From Bacillota bacterium (lineage in GTDB: Bacteria; Bacillota; Bacilli; Paenibacillales; Paenibacillaceae), in NCBI GenBank assembly GCA_023418755.1, contig JAEZZE010000075.1, positions 1 through 14,318 on the forward strand: DNA of 14,318 nucleotides. The letters are read 5' to 3'. A program made the position numbers and the translations under genes. Under the pieces are notes generated by a model. The model saw nothing but the letters and a program-made list of their open reading frames with translations. It was not told the origin of the DNA and did not search any database. This document shows, piece after piece, positions 7,176-13,790 of the stretch; the first letter of the stretch is position 1; each line of letters begins with the position of its first letter.

Positions 7176-8124
7176 CTTGGGGAATTTGATACGGAACGAA
7201 AACATGAAAATCTACCGCCGTCCCCGCACGTGGCTGATGGTCGGTTTCCTCATCCTTGCGCTGGGACTGATGAGCGGACTGATGAAGTGGGACGAGAGCC
7301 GCAGCGATCCGGCCAACTGGCAGCAAAGCCTGACTCAGCAGAACGCCCATTATCAGAAGCAGCTGGCGGATAACAAGGACCTGGACTCCGACTACAAGGA
7401 GTACATGACGAACGAAATCAAGATCAACGAATATTATCTGGCCAACGACATGAATCCTTACGCCCTGTCGCTCTGGGATTATGTCAACAACTCCGCCGCG
7501 TTGGTCATGCTGATCACGATTCTGACCGTCATCGTCGCCGCCGACATGATCGCGGCCGAATTCACGTAGGGGACGATCAAGCTGCTGCTTGTCGGCCCGG
7601 CCTCGCGCTCGAAGATTATGCTGAGCAAATATATCTCGACGATGATGTTCGCCCTGCTGCTGCTCGTCCTCTCGTTCGCGGTAGCCTTCGCGGCCGGGGG
7701 CGTGCTGCAAGGATTTGGCGGGCTCAGTCTGCCGCATCTGGCCGTCGGTTCGGACGAACTCGTCCACGAGAGCTCCATGATCGTCGACTCGCTGCAGAAG
7801 TACGGCTACGCCGTCGTCTCGCTGTTCATGTACGTCACGCTCGCGTTCATGATCTCCGCCGCGTTCCGCAGCTCGTCGATGGCCATCGCCTTCTCGCTGC
7901 TGTTCATGCTCGTCGGCAACACGGTCACGATGCTGCTGAGCGGCTACGAATGGTCGAAATACCTGCTGTTCGCCAACATCGACCTGACGCAATATTTGCC
8001 GGGCAACAGCCCTCTTCGTCCGGAGATGACGCTCGGCTTCTCGATCGGTATGCTCGCCGCTTACTATGTCGTCTTCCAGATCGTCGCCTGGACCTTGTTC
8101 ACCAAGCGGGACGTGGCGGCATAG
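7168..8124 (+). pseudogene. ABC-2 permease, split by an in-frame TAG at 7567-7569
   Basis: Membrane subunit of the exporter, 318 residues if read through. The start is a TTG at 7168, 5-6 bases after GGGGGTGA and inside the end of the ATPase gene; the protein begins MSSLGNLIRNENMKIYRRPRTW. Seen: TM1 (about 22-39), a long polar extracytoplasmic loop (40-105), TM2 (about 109-130), then AEFT-stop-GTIKLLL. Related permeases read EFTWGTIKLLL here, so TAG stands for TGG: one base change (position 7568) that ends the product at 133 residues. The frame stays open to 8124 with four more hydrophobic segments and a normal C-terminus (LFTKRDVAA). The next ATG (7618, codon 151) has no clear ribosome binding site. 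Possibilities are a true nonsense mutation, a read error, or a split protein. TAG ends other genes here, so code reassignment is unlikely. Confidence 0.85.
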
Positions 8125-8336
8125 GGATTGTCCCATAAGTTGGGTCGTACAAGATGATCGATAAAGAAAAAAATGCATGTATCTCCTGGAGACTGCCTCA
8201 TACGGTCCTGAAATGACCTTGTAACGGGTTTACCCATTCCAAATTTCAGGGCCGTATAGCATCGTAAGGAGATACATGCATGACAAATTCTCTGTCGAGC
8301 ATCTTTTCGTACGACTTTTTTACTTATGGAAAACCC
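8124..8336. mobile_element. 213-bp palindromic MITE-like element
   Basis: The two halves are near-complete inverted copies of each other. From the outside in, both carry GGG-TT-CCATAAGT, then GTCGTAC, then AAGATG-TCGA-A-AGAA, then a perfect 15-mer (8173-8187 with 8267-8281), then a 15-mer with one mismatch (8200-8214 with 8243-8257). A short loop contains GGGTTTACCC. There is no transposase or convincing ORF. The ends fall exactly at the stop of the permease and 17 bases before the stop of the convergent ugpE. No target duplication is apparent. On the minus strand the inner 15-bp stem is followed by TTTTTTTCTTT, so it may also end ugp transcription. The call as a mobile element is inference; the palindrome is directly visible. 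Confidence 0.65.
8163..8281 (-). terminator. ugp: Hairpin plus U-run that may terminate the ugp operon
   Basis: Read on the minus strand, the inner stem-loop (arms 8267-8281 and 8173-8187 plus the inner 15-mer pair) is followed by seven T, then CTTT. It lies about 75 bases after the ugpE stop. The stem is far longer than in ordinary terminators, so termination would be a by-product of the element. Confidence 0.45.
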
Positions 8337-8353
8337 TTTCCGCCTGCTTGCCG

Positions 8354-9166
8354 CTATTTGATTCCCGAATGGATAAAGCCGTTCATGAACTGCCTCTGGA
8401 AAAACAGGAACCCCAGCAGCAGCGGGGCCACGACGATGAGCGTCGCCGCGCTGACCTCGGTCCACTGCGCGCCGGTCTCGAAAGATTGCGCGAAGATGGC
8501 GAGACCGACCGTAAGCGGACGGTTCTCGACGGAGTTCGTGACGATGAGCGGCCACAGGAAATTGTTCCAATGGTAGCTGACCGAGACGAGACCGAACGCG
8601 ATGTACGCCGGCCGCGCCAGCGGAAAGTAGATTTTCCACAGAATCCGCCACCTCGAATAGCCCTCCACGCGCGCCGCCTCGTCGAGCTCCGGCGGAATCG
8701 TCATGAACATCTGCCGCAGCAGGAAAATGCCGAAGGCCGAAGCGAAGTAAGGCAGCATGATGCCAAGCTTCGTGTCCAGCAGGGACAATTCGCTCAGGAC
8801 GTTATAGTTGGGGAAGACGAGCACGTCCGCGGGAATCATGATCTGCGCCAGGAACAGCAGGAACACGACGTTCTTCCAAGCGAAATCGAGCCGCGCGAAA
8901 GCGAAGGCGGCCATCGTGACGGTCAGAATCTGCACGGCCAGAATGCCGACGACGATGACGACCGTATTGACGAAATATTGGGCGAACGGAGCTCCCGACC
9001 CTACCGTCGCGAAGTTGTCCAAAGTGAAATTGAACGAGAACGAGGCCGACAGCGCCTCCTGCTTCGGGCGGAACGCCGTGACCAGCATCCAGGCGAACGG
9101 CACGAACCAGACCGCCCCCAAGGCGATTAACAGCCAGAAGCCGATATTCCAATTGCGCAATTTCAT
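8354..9166 (-). CDS. ugpE: UgpE/MalG-type ABC permease
   Basis: A 270-residue inner subunit of a carbohydrate or glycerol-3-phosphate ABC importer. Seen: six hydrophobic segments starting at about residue 9, and the cytoplasmic EAA loop DEAARVEGYSRWRILWKIYF (162-181), closing with PLARP, which docks onto the ATPase. The C-terminus FMNGFIHSGIK is typical of the UgpE/MalG group. ATG at 9166 follows a weak AAAGG site; the gap from ugpA is 19 bases, so the genes are co-transcribed. The Ugp reading rests mainly on the UgpB-like binding protein and on glpP/HAD remnants upstream. A different sugar cannot be excluded. Confidence 0.88.
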   Translation of the reverse strand: MKLRNWNIGFWLLIALGAVWFVPFAWMLVTAFRPKQEALSASFSFNFTLDNFATVGSGAPFAQYFVNTVVIVVGILAVQILTVTMAAFAFARLDFAWKNVVFLLFLAQIMIPADVLVFPNYNVLSELSLLDTKLGIMLPYFASAFGIFLLRQMFMTIPPELDEAARVEGYSRWRILWKIYFPLARPAYIAFGLVSVSYHWNNFLWPLIVTNSVENRPLTVGLAIFAQSFETGAQWTEVSAATLIVVAPLLLGFLFFQRQFMNGFIHSGIK

Positions 9167-9185
9167 GCTATCGCCTTTCTTCCCC

Positions 9186-10076
9186 CTAATGATAATGGAT
9201 TTTCTTGTCCAGACCGAAAAAGTTGAGCGCGGCGAACAGTAGCAGAACCGCGATCATCACGAAAGTCAGGGCCGACGCCATCCCCTGGTCCCAGAAGCTG
9301 AACGCCGTCTCGTAAATGTAGTAGAGCAGCAGGCTGCTGGCGTTGTTCGGGCCGCCCTTCGTCATGACGAACAGATGGTCGACCAGCTTGAACGCGTTCG
9401 TCAGCGCGATGATCGAGACGAACAGCGTCGTCGGCATGAGCAGCGGAAAGGTGATTTTCCGGAATACGGTCCAACCCCTCACTCCGTCCATCTGCGCGGA
9501 TTCGTACAGATCCGGAGGAATGTTCTGCAGCCCGGCCAAATAGAAAATCATCAGGTAGCCCGCTTCCTTCCAGATCATCATGAAGATCATCGCCCACATG
9601 ACGTAATCGGGCGAGCCTAGCCAGTTGATCTCGCCGACGCTTAAGCTCTGCATCGCCCTGTCGAGCAGTCCGTATTTCGGCGTATAGATGAACAGCCAGA
9701 TGTTGGCGACGGCGATCATCGGAACGAGCGTCGGATAGAAAAACGCGGTGCGCATGAAGCTCGTTCCGCGGATCGCTTTATTGGCGAATATCGCCATCAG
9801 AAGCGATAGCGCAATGGATGTCGGAACGACTCCGAGCGCGAACGCCGCGTTGTTGAGCATGACCTTCGCGAACACTTCGTCCCCCAGCATGCGGACGTAG
9901 TTGTCCATCCCCGCGAATACCGGGACAGGCGTCGCCAAGTCGGCCTGATAGAAGCTGAGGCGGATCGTTTTGGCAATCGGGTAGAACGTAAACAAAAACA
10001 AAAACACGAGCGACGGCAGCAGGAGCAGCCAGGCAAACGCGTTCGTCTTCCCGCGCGGCGACAATCTTCTTCCCAA
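9186..10076 (-). CDS. ugpA: UgpA/MalF-type ABC permease (TTG start)
   Basis: A 296-residue permease partner of ugpE. Seen: a hydrophobic first helix (about 13-33) followed by FYPIAKTIRLSFYQ, six membrane segments, and an EAA loop ESAQMDGVRGWTVFRKITF (192-210) closing with PLLMP. The start is TTG at 10076, 7 bases after GGGAGGT; this site decides the start, and no ATG lies nearby. A GC-rich hairpin lies in the 108-base gap after ugpB, which may reduce permease expression relative to the binding protein. No frameshift is seen. Confidence 0.88.
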   Translation of the reverse strand: MGRRLSPRGKTNAFAWLLLLPSLVFLFLFTFYPIAKTIRLSFYQADLATPVPVFAGMDNYVRMLGDEVFAKVMLNNAAFALGVVPTSIALSLLMAIFANKAIRGTSFMRTAFFYPTLVPMIAVANIWLFIYTPKYGLLDRAMQSLSVGEINWLGSPDYVMWAMIFMMIWKEAGYLMIFYLAGLQNIPPDLYESAQMDGVRGWTVFRKITFPLLMPTTLFVSIIALTNAFKLVDHLFVMTKGGPNNASSLLLYYIYETAFSFWDQGMASALTFVMIAVLLLFAALNFFGLDKKIHYH

Positions 10077-10122
10077 AGGTAAACCTCCCGAAACTGTTTT
10101 CGTGACCGGCGAGCGACGGAAA

Positions 10123-10163
10123 TCCCGCCGCGGGGCCGCGGACTTGCCGCGGCGGCGGCGGGA
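10123..10163 (-). promoter_or_regulatory. Intercistronic GC hairpin between ugpB and ugpA
   Basis: Outer arms of 9 bp (TCCCGCCGC, 10123-10131, with 10155-10163) enclose an inner CCGCGG/CCGCGG stem (10136-10141, 10147-10152) with a 5-base loop. It starts about 20 bases after the ugpB stop and has no U-run. Hairpins here are common in importer operons and raise the level of binding protein mRNA over permease mRNA; that role is inferred. Confidence 0.6.
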
Positions 10164-10184
10164 CTTCCCTCCCGTACGCTCGTC

Positions 10185-11552
10185 TTACTTGTTGAACGCC
10201 GCAAGCGCCTTATCGGCCTCTTCCTGCGCTTTCTTAAGGGCCTCGGCCGGCTGCATCGTGCCCGTCAGAACGGCCTGCAGCTGGTCGCTGAGCGCCTTCG
10301 ACACTTTGCCGTTGTTGTGCGTGGAAAGCTCGGCCGCCGCATACTCCAGCTGGTCGCGTGCCACGAGCGCCGGCGGGAAGTCGGCCGCGTAGCCTTTCAT
10401 CCGCTCGGTCTCGTACGCCGATTTCTTGACGGCGACGTAGCCGGTATCGATGCTCCACTGCGCCGCTCGCTCCGTCTCGGTCATGAACTTGATGAACTCC
10501 CAGGCCGCTTCCTGCTTTTTCTCGTCGATGCCTTTGAAGATATAGAAGTTGCCGCCGCCGGTCGGGCTGCCGAAGCTTTTGTTCCGAGGCAGGAAGCTGA
10601 CGCCGAAATCGAACTTGGCGTTGTTCTTCACGTTGGACAGGTTGCCGGTCGTATGGTACATCATCGCCGTCTTGCCTTCGAGGAAGTCGGAAGGCACAGT
10701 GCCCCAGTCGGTTACGCCCTGCGGGACGACCTTGTCCTTCATCGCCAGGTCGGACCAGAATTGCAGCGCTTCGACGTTCTCCGGCGTATCGAACATGACC
10801 TTCCTGCCGTCGGGGCTCATCAGGTTGTCGCCGTTCTGCAAGGCGAACGTCTGGAACATCCAGTAGGCGAAGCCGGACACCGGAATTTCAAGGCCCCACG
10901 TGCCGTCTTTGGTCAGCTTTTTGGCGTAGTCGCGCATTTCTTCCCATGTCTGCGGCGCTTTCTCCGGATCGAGTCCGGCCGCCTTGAACAATTCCTTGTT
11001 GTAATACAGCACGATCGTGCTCCGTTGGAACGGAATGCTGTACGTATGGCCTTCGGTTTGCGAGTTTTCCATGAACGCCGGGTAGAAGTCGGATAAGTAG
11101 TCCCCGCTTTCCTTGGCGATAAATTCGTCCAGGGGAACGATCGCGTCCATGTCGAGCAAGCTGTACAGCTCCGTCGACAACAGCACGGCGACGTCGGGCG
11201 GATTTTTGCCCTGAACGCCGGCTTGCGCCTTGACCGTCGTGTCCGCGTAGCTGCCCGTATAGACCGGCTTGACGGTAATATGCGGATGAAGCTGCGTAAA
11301 CTCCCGGGCCATGCCCTCGATCGTCGCGGTAAGCGGTCCGCCTACGGCGATCGGATAATAGAACGTAAGCTCGACGTTCTCCTTCGGTTCTTTGGTCGGT
11401 GACGCTTGAACGGATTCGACGGACGGGCTCGATTGCTCGGACGGACGGGCAGGAACGGAAGGCGAAGACTCGCTCGCCGAATTGCCGCAAGCGGCCAACG
11501 TCATGAACGCCGTAGTGAACGCGATTCCCTGGATCATTTTCTTTGCCAACAT
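10185..11552 (-). CDS. ugpB: UgpB-like solute-binding lipoprotein
   Basis: A 455-residue extracytoplasmic binding protein. Seen: a lipoprotein signal peptide with lipobox LAAC (lipidated Cys22), a Ser/Pro-rich tether (23-58), then a family-1 binding domain with VELTFYYPIAVGGPL, PFQRSTIVLYYNKELFKAAGLDPEKAPQTWEEM and GGGNFYIFKGIDEKKQEAAWEFIKFMT. The YYNKELFKAAGLDPEKAPQTW block and GGGNFYIF closely match UgpB of the glycerol-3-phosphate importer as I recall that family. ATG at 11552 follows AAGGAGAG by about 9 bases. It heads ugpB-ugpA-ugpE. No UgpC ATPase is in the window: it may have been lost in the upstream deletion, or a shared MsmX-type ATPase may serve. The substrate is likely glycerol-3-phosphate or its diester, but not proven. 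Confidence 0.9.
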   Translation of the reverse strand: MLAKKMIQGIAFTTAFMTLAACGNSASESSPSVPARPSEQSSPSVESVQASPTKEPKENVELTFYYPIAVGGPLTATIEGMAREFTQLHPHITVKPVYTGSYADTTVKAQAGVQGKNPPDVAVLLSTELYSLLDMDAIVPLDEFIAKESGDYLSDFYPAFMENSQTEGHTYSIPFQRSTIVLYYNKELFKAAGLDPEKAPQTWEEMRDYAKKLTKDGTWGLEIPVSGFAYWMFQTFALQNGDNLMSPDGRKVMFDTPENVEALQFWSDLAMKDKVVPQGVTDWGTVPSDFLEGKTAMMYHTTGNLSNVKNNAKFDFGVSFLPRNKSFGSPTGGGNFYIFKGIDEKKQEAAWEFIKFMTETERAAQWSIDTGYVAVKKSAYETERMKGYAADFPPALVARDQLEYAAAELSTHNNGKVSKALSDQLQAVLTGTMQPAEALKKAQEEADKALAAFNK

Positions 11553-11601
11553 AGACGTTTCTCTCCTTTGACGTTCTCGTCTCTTTTACTGTAATCCTTT
11601 C

Positions 11602-11630
11602 ACATTTCTGGAAAATCAGACGCATGTCAA
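11602..11630 (-). promoter_or_regulatory. Possible promoter of ugpBAE
   Basis: A perfect -35 TTGACA (11625-11630, minus) has a weak AAATGT (11602-11607) 17 bases downstream, about 50 bases before the ugpB start. With the upstream genes broken, this may be the operon's only promoter. It overlaps the end of the HAD fragment, so it could have arisen by chance. Confidence 0.3.
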
Positions 11631-11806
11631 ACGAGTGTTAAATCGAGCTTGCCGTCCGCTTGGGCGGATCAGCCCCCGGATCAGCTCCGCCAGCCGTTCG
11701 AGCGTTCCCCACACGTAATCGGCCCGGATCGGCGAGCGCTCGGCGTCGCTCGCGGTCGCGACTCCCGTCAGCACGAGAGCGGTCCGCATGCCGTTGTTTG
11801 CTTCCG
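11616..11806 (-). pseudogene. C-terminal remnant of a HAD-IIA phosphatase
   Basis: A reading frame with no start codon of its own carries EANNGMRTALVLTGVATASD followed by a segment with ADYVWGTLERLAELI (homologous part about 11666-11804). This is the C-terminal signature of the NagD/HAD-IIA family (GMxTxLVLTGV...PDYV..SL.EL). The catalytic DxDGT and the middle of the protein are missing. The frame runs on into unrelated residues to a TGA at 11616, so the original stop is probably also lost. It lies 63 bases upstream of ugpB. HAD-IIA phosphatases act on phosphorylated small molecules, which fits a glycerol-phosphate locus. Non-functional as it stands. Confidence 0.7.
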
Positions 11807-12026
11807 GCAACTTGCTCGCAGCTCCCCTTTCGAGAAAACGCAAAAACCCTATACTCTTCGGACGGACATGCTGCGGCAGCTTCAACAGAACGGATAGCCG
11901 TCATGCGTCCGGTGAATAAAAGGGTTTTCTCCTCGTCTCGTACCCTCGAGTATTCGATTGCCTGTTGCTAGATTCAACTATAACGGTCGATTGTCATTGC
12001 AGCGTCAACCGGAGATGAAAGTTCGA

Positions 12027-12188
12027 TTAAAACGCGCGGGCTACGTAATCTTCGGCCGTAAACAAATCGCCGATCAGCAGAAACACGACCGGCCAACCGA
12101 CGCCCAGCGCGGCCGGCAAATGCTCCGGCTTGCGCACGGCCGCGACGCGCTTGTTCGGCCCAAACTCAAGTTGCGGCTCCCTAGGCAT
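12027..12188 (-). pseudogene. glpP: N-terminal remnant of glpP (glycerol-3-phosphate responsive antiterminator)
   Basis: A 53-residue frame, starting at ATG 12188 after AGGAGG (spacing about 11), contains RVAAVRKPEHLPAALG and VVFLLIGDLFTAEDYVARAF. This matches the start of GlpP, where IxPAxR is followed by the first strand and helix (VVFLLxGDI). Full GlpP is about 180-190 residues; here a TAA comes at 12027, and no continuation was recognised in the other two frames of the following 60 bases. GlpP binds glycerol-3-phosphate and a leader RNA to prevent termination. The fragment cannot form the barrel, so it should be inactive. With the HAD remnant downstream it marks a deletion. Confidence 0.7.
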
Positions 12189-12216
12189 GGGCGAGTTTCC
12201 TCCTCGTCGGTCCACG

Positions 12217-12236
12217 GAGGCGATTCGATTCGCCTC
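12217..12236 (-). promoter_or_regulatory. Leader hairpin before the glpP remnant
   Basis: Perfect 7-bp arms (GAGGCGA 12217-12223, TCGCCTC 12230-12236) with a 6-base loop, just upstream of the GAGGAGG ribosome binding site. No U-run follows. It could have been part of an old leader; now without clear function. Confidence 0.4.
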
Positions 12237-12249
12237 GTCCCCTTCCACG

Positions 12250-12278
12250 ATAGCAGACGTGTGTAAGCGAGGTGTTAA
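12250..12278 (-). promoter_or_regulatory. Weak promoter candidate before the glpP remnant
   Basis: TTAACA (12273-12278) and TGCTAT (12250-12255) with a 17-base spacer on the minus strand. An alternative -35, TTGACC, lies at 12282-12287. The -10 matches poorly. Confidence 0.22.
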
Positions 12279-12335
12279 CTGGGTCAATCCACTTCGTATT
12301 GCAACGCTACGCGTTTTATGGTGATATTTTCATAT

Positions 12336-12369
12336 AAAAAAAAGAAGCACCCTCCTCGAAGGGTGCTTC
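12336..12369 (-). terminator. Rho-independent terminator of rpsF-ssb-rpsR
   Basis: A 10-bp perfect stem (12344-12353 with 12360-12369, GAAGCACCCT/AGGGTGCTTC) with a 6-base loop, followed on the minus strand by eight T. It lies 15 bases after the rpsR stop: a textbook intrinsic terminator. Confidence 0.93.
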
Positions 12370-12384
12370 TCGTACGCAACGATC

Positions 12385-12726
12385 TTACTCCGTCGTATAT
12401 GGCAGAAGAGCCATTTGACGAGCGCGCTTGATCGCTACCGTCAACATGCGTTGGTATTTCGCTTTCGTGCCCGTCACGCGGCGGGGCAAGATTTTGCCGC
12501 GCTCGCTGATGAACTTGCGAAGAAGATCCAACTCTTTGTAGTCGACGTGCGTGATTTTATTTACGGTGAAGTAGCAAACCTTCTTGCGCTTGTTGCGTCC
12601 GCCGCGGCGGAACTTACGAGGCTCGCGTTGCTCCCCGCCTTCGCGAGGGCCCCGTGGTCCGCGCTCTTCACGTGCTTGTGCCGGTGCTTGTGTTTGTGCT
12701 TGGGGTTGTGCTTGTTGTTCGCTCAT
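12385..12726 (-). CDS. rpsR: Ribosomal protein S18 (bS18) with N-terminal extension
   Basis: Small-subunit protein of the 30S platform that pairs with S6. The core (about 43-113) is normal: RKKVCYFTVNKITHVDYKEL, then FISERGKILPRRVTGT and YQRMLTVAIKRARQMALLPY. Bacillus S18 is about 79 residues; this one has 113 because of an extra N-terminal stretch rich in Gln, Ala, Pro, then Glu, Arg and Gly. The extension is real by start choice: ATG at 12726 has GGACGGAG about 5 bases upstream and there is no internal Met before the core. It lies 20 bases after ssb, the last gene of the operon. Confidence 0.97.
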   Translation of the reverse strand: MSEQQAQPQAQTQAPAQAREERGPRGPREGGEQREPRKFRRGGRNKRKKVCYFTVNKITHVDYKELDLLRKFISERGKILPRRVTGTKAKYQRMLTVAIKRARQMALLPYTTE

Positions 12727-12746
12727 TTGTTCTCCGTCCTTTCCAG

Positions 12747-13256
12747 TTAAAATGGCAGATCATCGTCCGATATGTCTATCGGTCGCCCGTCATCCGCGAA
12801 GGGATCGTTATTGTTGCCGCCGCTGCGCGATCCGGAGCCGCTGCGATTGCCGCCGCCGCTGCCGTATCCGCCTCCCGCGCTTGCCGCCGGAGCGCTGCCG
12901 TAAGCATCGTCTCTTCCTTGCCCGCCGCCTTCGCGGTTGGGCGATTCCAGGAATCGAACGTTATCGGCGATCACTTCGGTCACATAGACGCGTCGGCCTT
13001 CGTTATTCTCGTAGTTGCGCACCTGAATTCGGCCTTCCACTGCGGCCAGACGACCTTTGCGAAGGTAATTCGCGCATGTCTCGGCAAGCTGTCTCCAAGT
13101 GACGATCGGGATAAAGTCCGCTTCGCGTTCCTCCCGGTTGCCGGAGAACGCGCGGTCTACCGCCAGCGTAAATTGGGTAACGGCTACTCCTGCAGGCGTG
13201 TAACGCAGCTCAGGGTCCCTGGTCAGGCGTCCTATGAGAATAACTCGGTTCAGCAT
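12747..13256 (-). CDS. ssb: Single-stranded DNA-binding protein
   Basis: A 169-residue SSB. Seen: an OB-fold (about 1-105) with MLNRVILIGRLTRDPELRYT, VTQFTLAVDR, IVTWRQLAE and GRIQVRNYEN; a flexible Gly/Ser/Asn linker (about 106-163); and the acidic tip DDDLPF (164-169) that recruits replication and repair partners. ATG at 13256 follows GGAGGG by 8 bases. It lies between rpsF and rpsR, the standard arrangement, and length and tip are normal for the main replicative SSB. Confidence 0.98.
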   Translation of the reverse strand: MLNRVILIGRLTRDPELRYTPAGVAVTQFTLAVDRAFSGNREEREADFIPIVTWRQLAETCANYLRKGRLAAVEGRIQVRNYENNEGRRVYVTEVIADNVRFLESPNREGGGQGRDDAYGSAPAASAGGGYGSGGGNRSGSGSRSGGNNNDPFADDGRPIDISDDDLPF

Positions 13257-13325
13257 CGCGGTTTCCCTCCACTAGACATGACATTGTAAGGCTTACGGCG
13301 GTTATCCGCCCGGGTTGTGCGGTTA

Positions 13326-13613
13326 TTAAGCGGTCTGCTCTCTGACGACGATATGACGAATGATCTCGTCCGTAATCTTCAGAACGCGCTCGAGTTCCGT
13401 CACGACTTCCGACGTACCCTTGAAATGAACCAACACATACGTCCCTTCGCGGTGCTTGTTGATCTCGTAAGCTAGACGACGTTTACCCATAATGTCGTGC
13501 TTCACGATCTCTCCGCCGTTCCCGATGATGCCCTGGAATTTTTCCGTGACAGCTTGAACGGTTTCTTGTTCCACGTCCGGACGGATGATGTACATCAACT
13601 CATAGTTGCGCAT
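13326..13613 (-). CDS. rpsF: Ribosomal protein S6 (bS6)
   Basis: A 95-residue small-subunit protein that binds 16S rRNA together with S18. The family pattern is clear: MRNYELMYIIRPDVEQE, GKRRLAYEINKHREGTYVLV and a C-terminal RHIVVREQTA. ATG at 13613 follows AAGGAGGTGA by about 6 bases. First gene of rpsF-ssb-rpsR; the upstream leader carries a structure like the S6:S18 autoregulatory motif. Confidence 0.98.
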   Translation of the reverse strand: MRNYELMYIIRPDVEQETVQAVTEKFQGIIGNGGEIVKHDIMGKRRLAYEINKHREGTYVLVHFKGTSEVVTELERVLKITDEIIRHIVVREQTA

Positions 13614-13641
13614 CTTCCGTTCACCTCCTTAAGGTCTTGTG

Positions 13642-13686
13642 GCCCCCCACTTGGCAGACCGAGAGCTTGGCTATCGGCTGGGGAGC
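13642..13686 (-). promoter_or_regulatory. S6:S18-type autoregulatory leader hairpin of rpsF
   Basis: On the minus strand GCTCCCC (13680-13686) pairs with GGGGGGC (13642-13648, one G-U). Inside, CCGA pairs with TCGG around an 11-base loop, leaving unpaired bases on both sides, including the CCG-containing strand. This two-helix shape with CCG, placed 30-70 bases before rpsF, is that of the leader through which the S6:S18 complex represses its own operon. Assigned by eye. Confidence 0.6.
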
Positions 13687-13691
13687 AAGGA

Positions 13692-13711
13692 GTATGCAAT
13701 CAATAGCATAC
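13692..13711 (-). repeat. Small inverted repeat in the rpsF leader
   Basis: GTATGC (13692-13697) and GCATAC (13706-13711) with an 8-base loop. It lies just 5' of the S6:S18-type hairpin in the transcript and could stabilise the leader's 5' end. Confidence 0.45.
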
Positions 13712-13722
13712 CTGAATACTTT

Positions 13723-13751
13723 ATCATAACCGGCTGAATACCGCAAGGAAA
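13723..13751 (-). promoter_or_regulatory. Probable promoter of rpsF-ssb-rpsR
   Basis: TATGAT (13723-13728) is a good -10. The -35 at 17 bases is a weak TTTCCT (13746-13751). The predicted start near 13716 would leave a leader of about 100 bases that includes the regulatory hairpin. Confidence 0.4.
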
Positions 13752-13790
13752 TTCGCGCTACACTATCCCCTAAGACAGGGGGTGAAGGCC

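Noticed and set aside
7567..7569. Stop-codon reassignment (TAG read as an amino acid)
   Set aside because: TAG ends several other genes here, such as the CBS gene, both ugp permeases and the ABC ATPase, so it works as a stop.
7150..8178. Minus-strand 342-codon frame opposite the ABC permease
   Set aside because: Extreme Asp/Arg/Gln/His content and full overlap with a clear membrane protein frame; an antisense artefact.
8280..8576. Plus-strand frames starting at 8276 and 8280 with AAGGAGA upstream, inside the palindromic element
   Set aside because: They look translatable at the start but soon run antisense into ugpE and have no known similarity; the ribosome-binding-like sequence is one arm of the palindrome.
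11589..11604. cre-like TGAAAGGATTACA upstream of ugpB (minus strand)
   Set aside because: One base short of the consensus length and it lacks the central CG.
12260..12280. Possible CcpA cre site (TGTAAGCG half)
   Set aside because: The left half matches but the right half does not, so the palindrome is incomplete.
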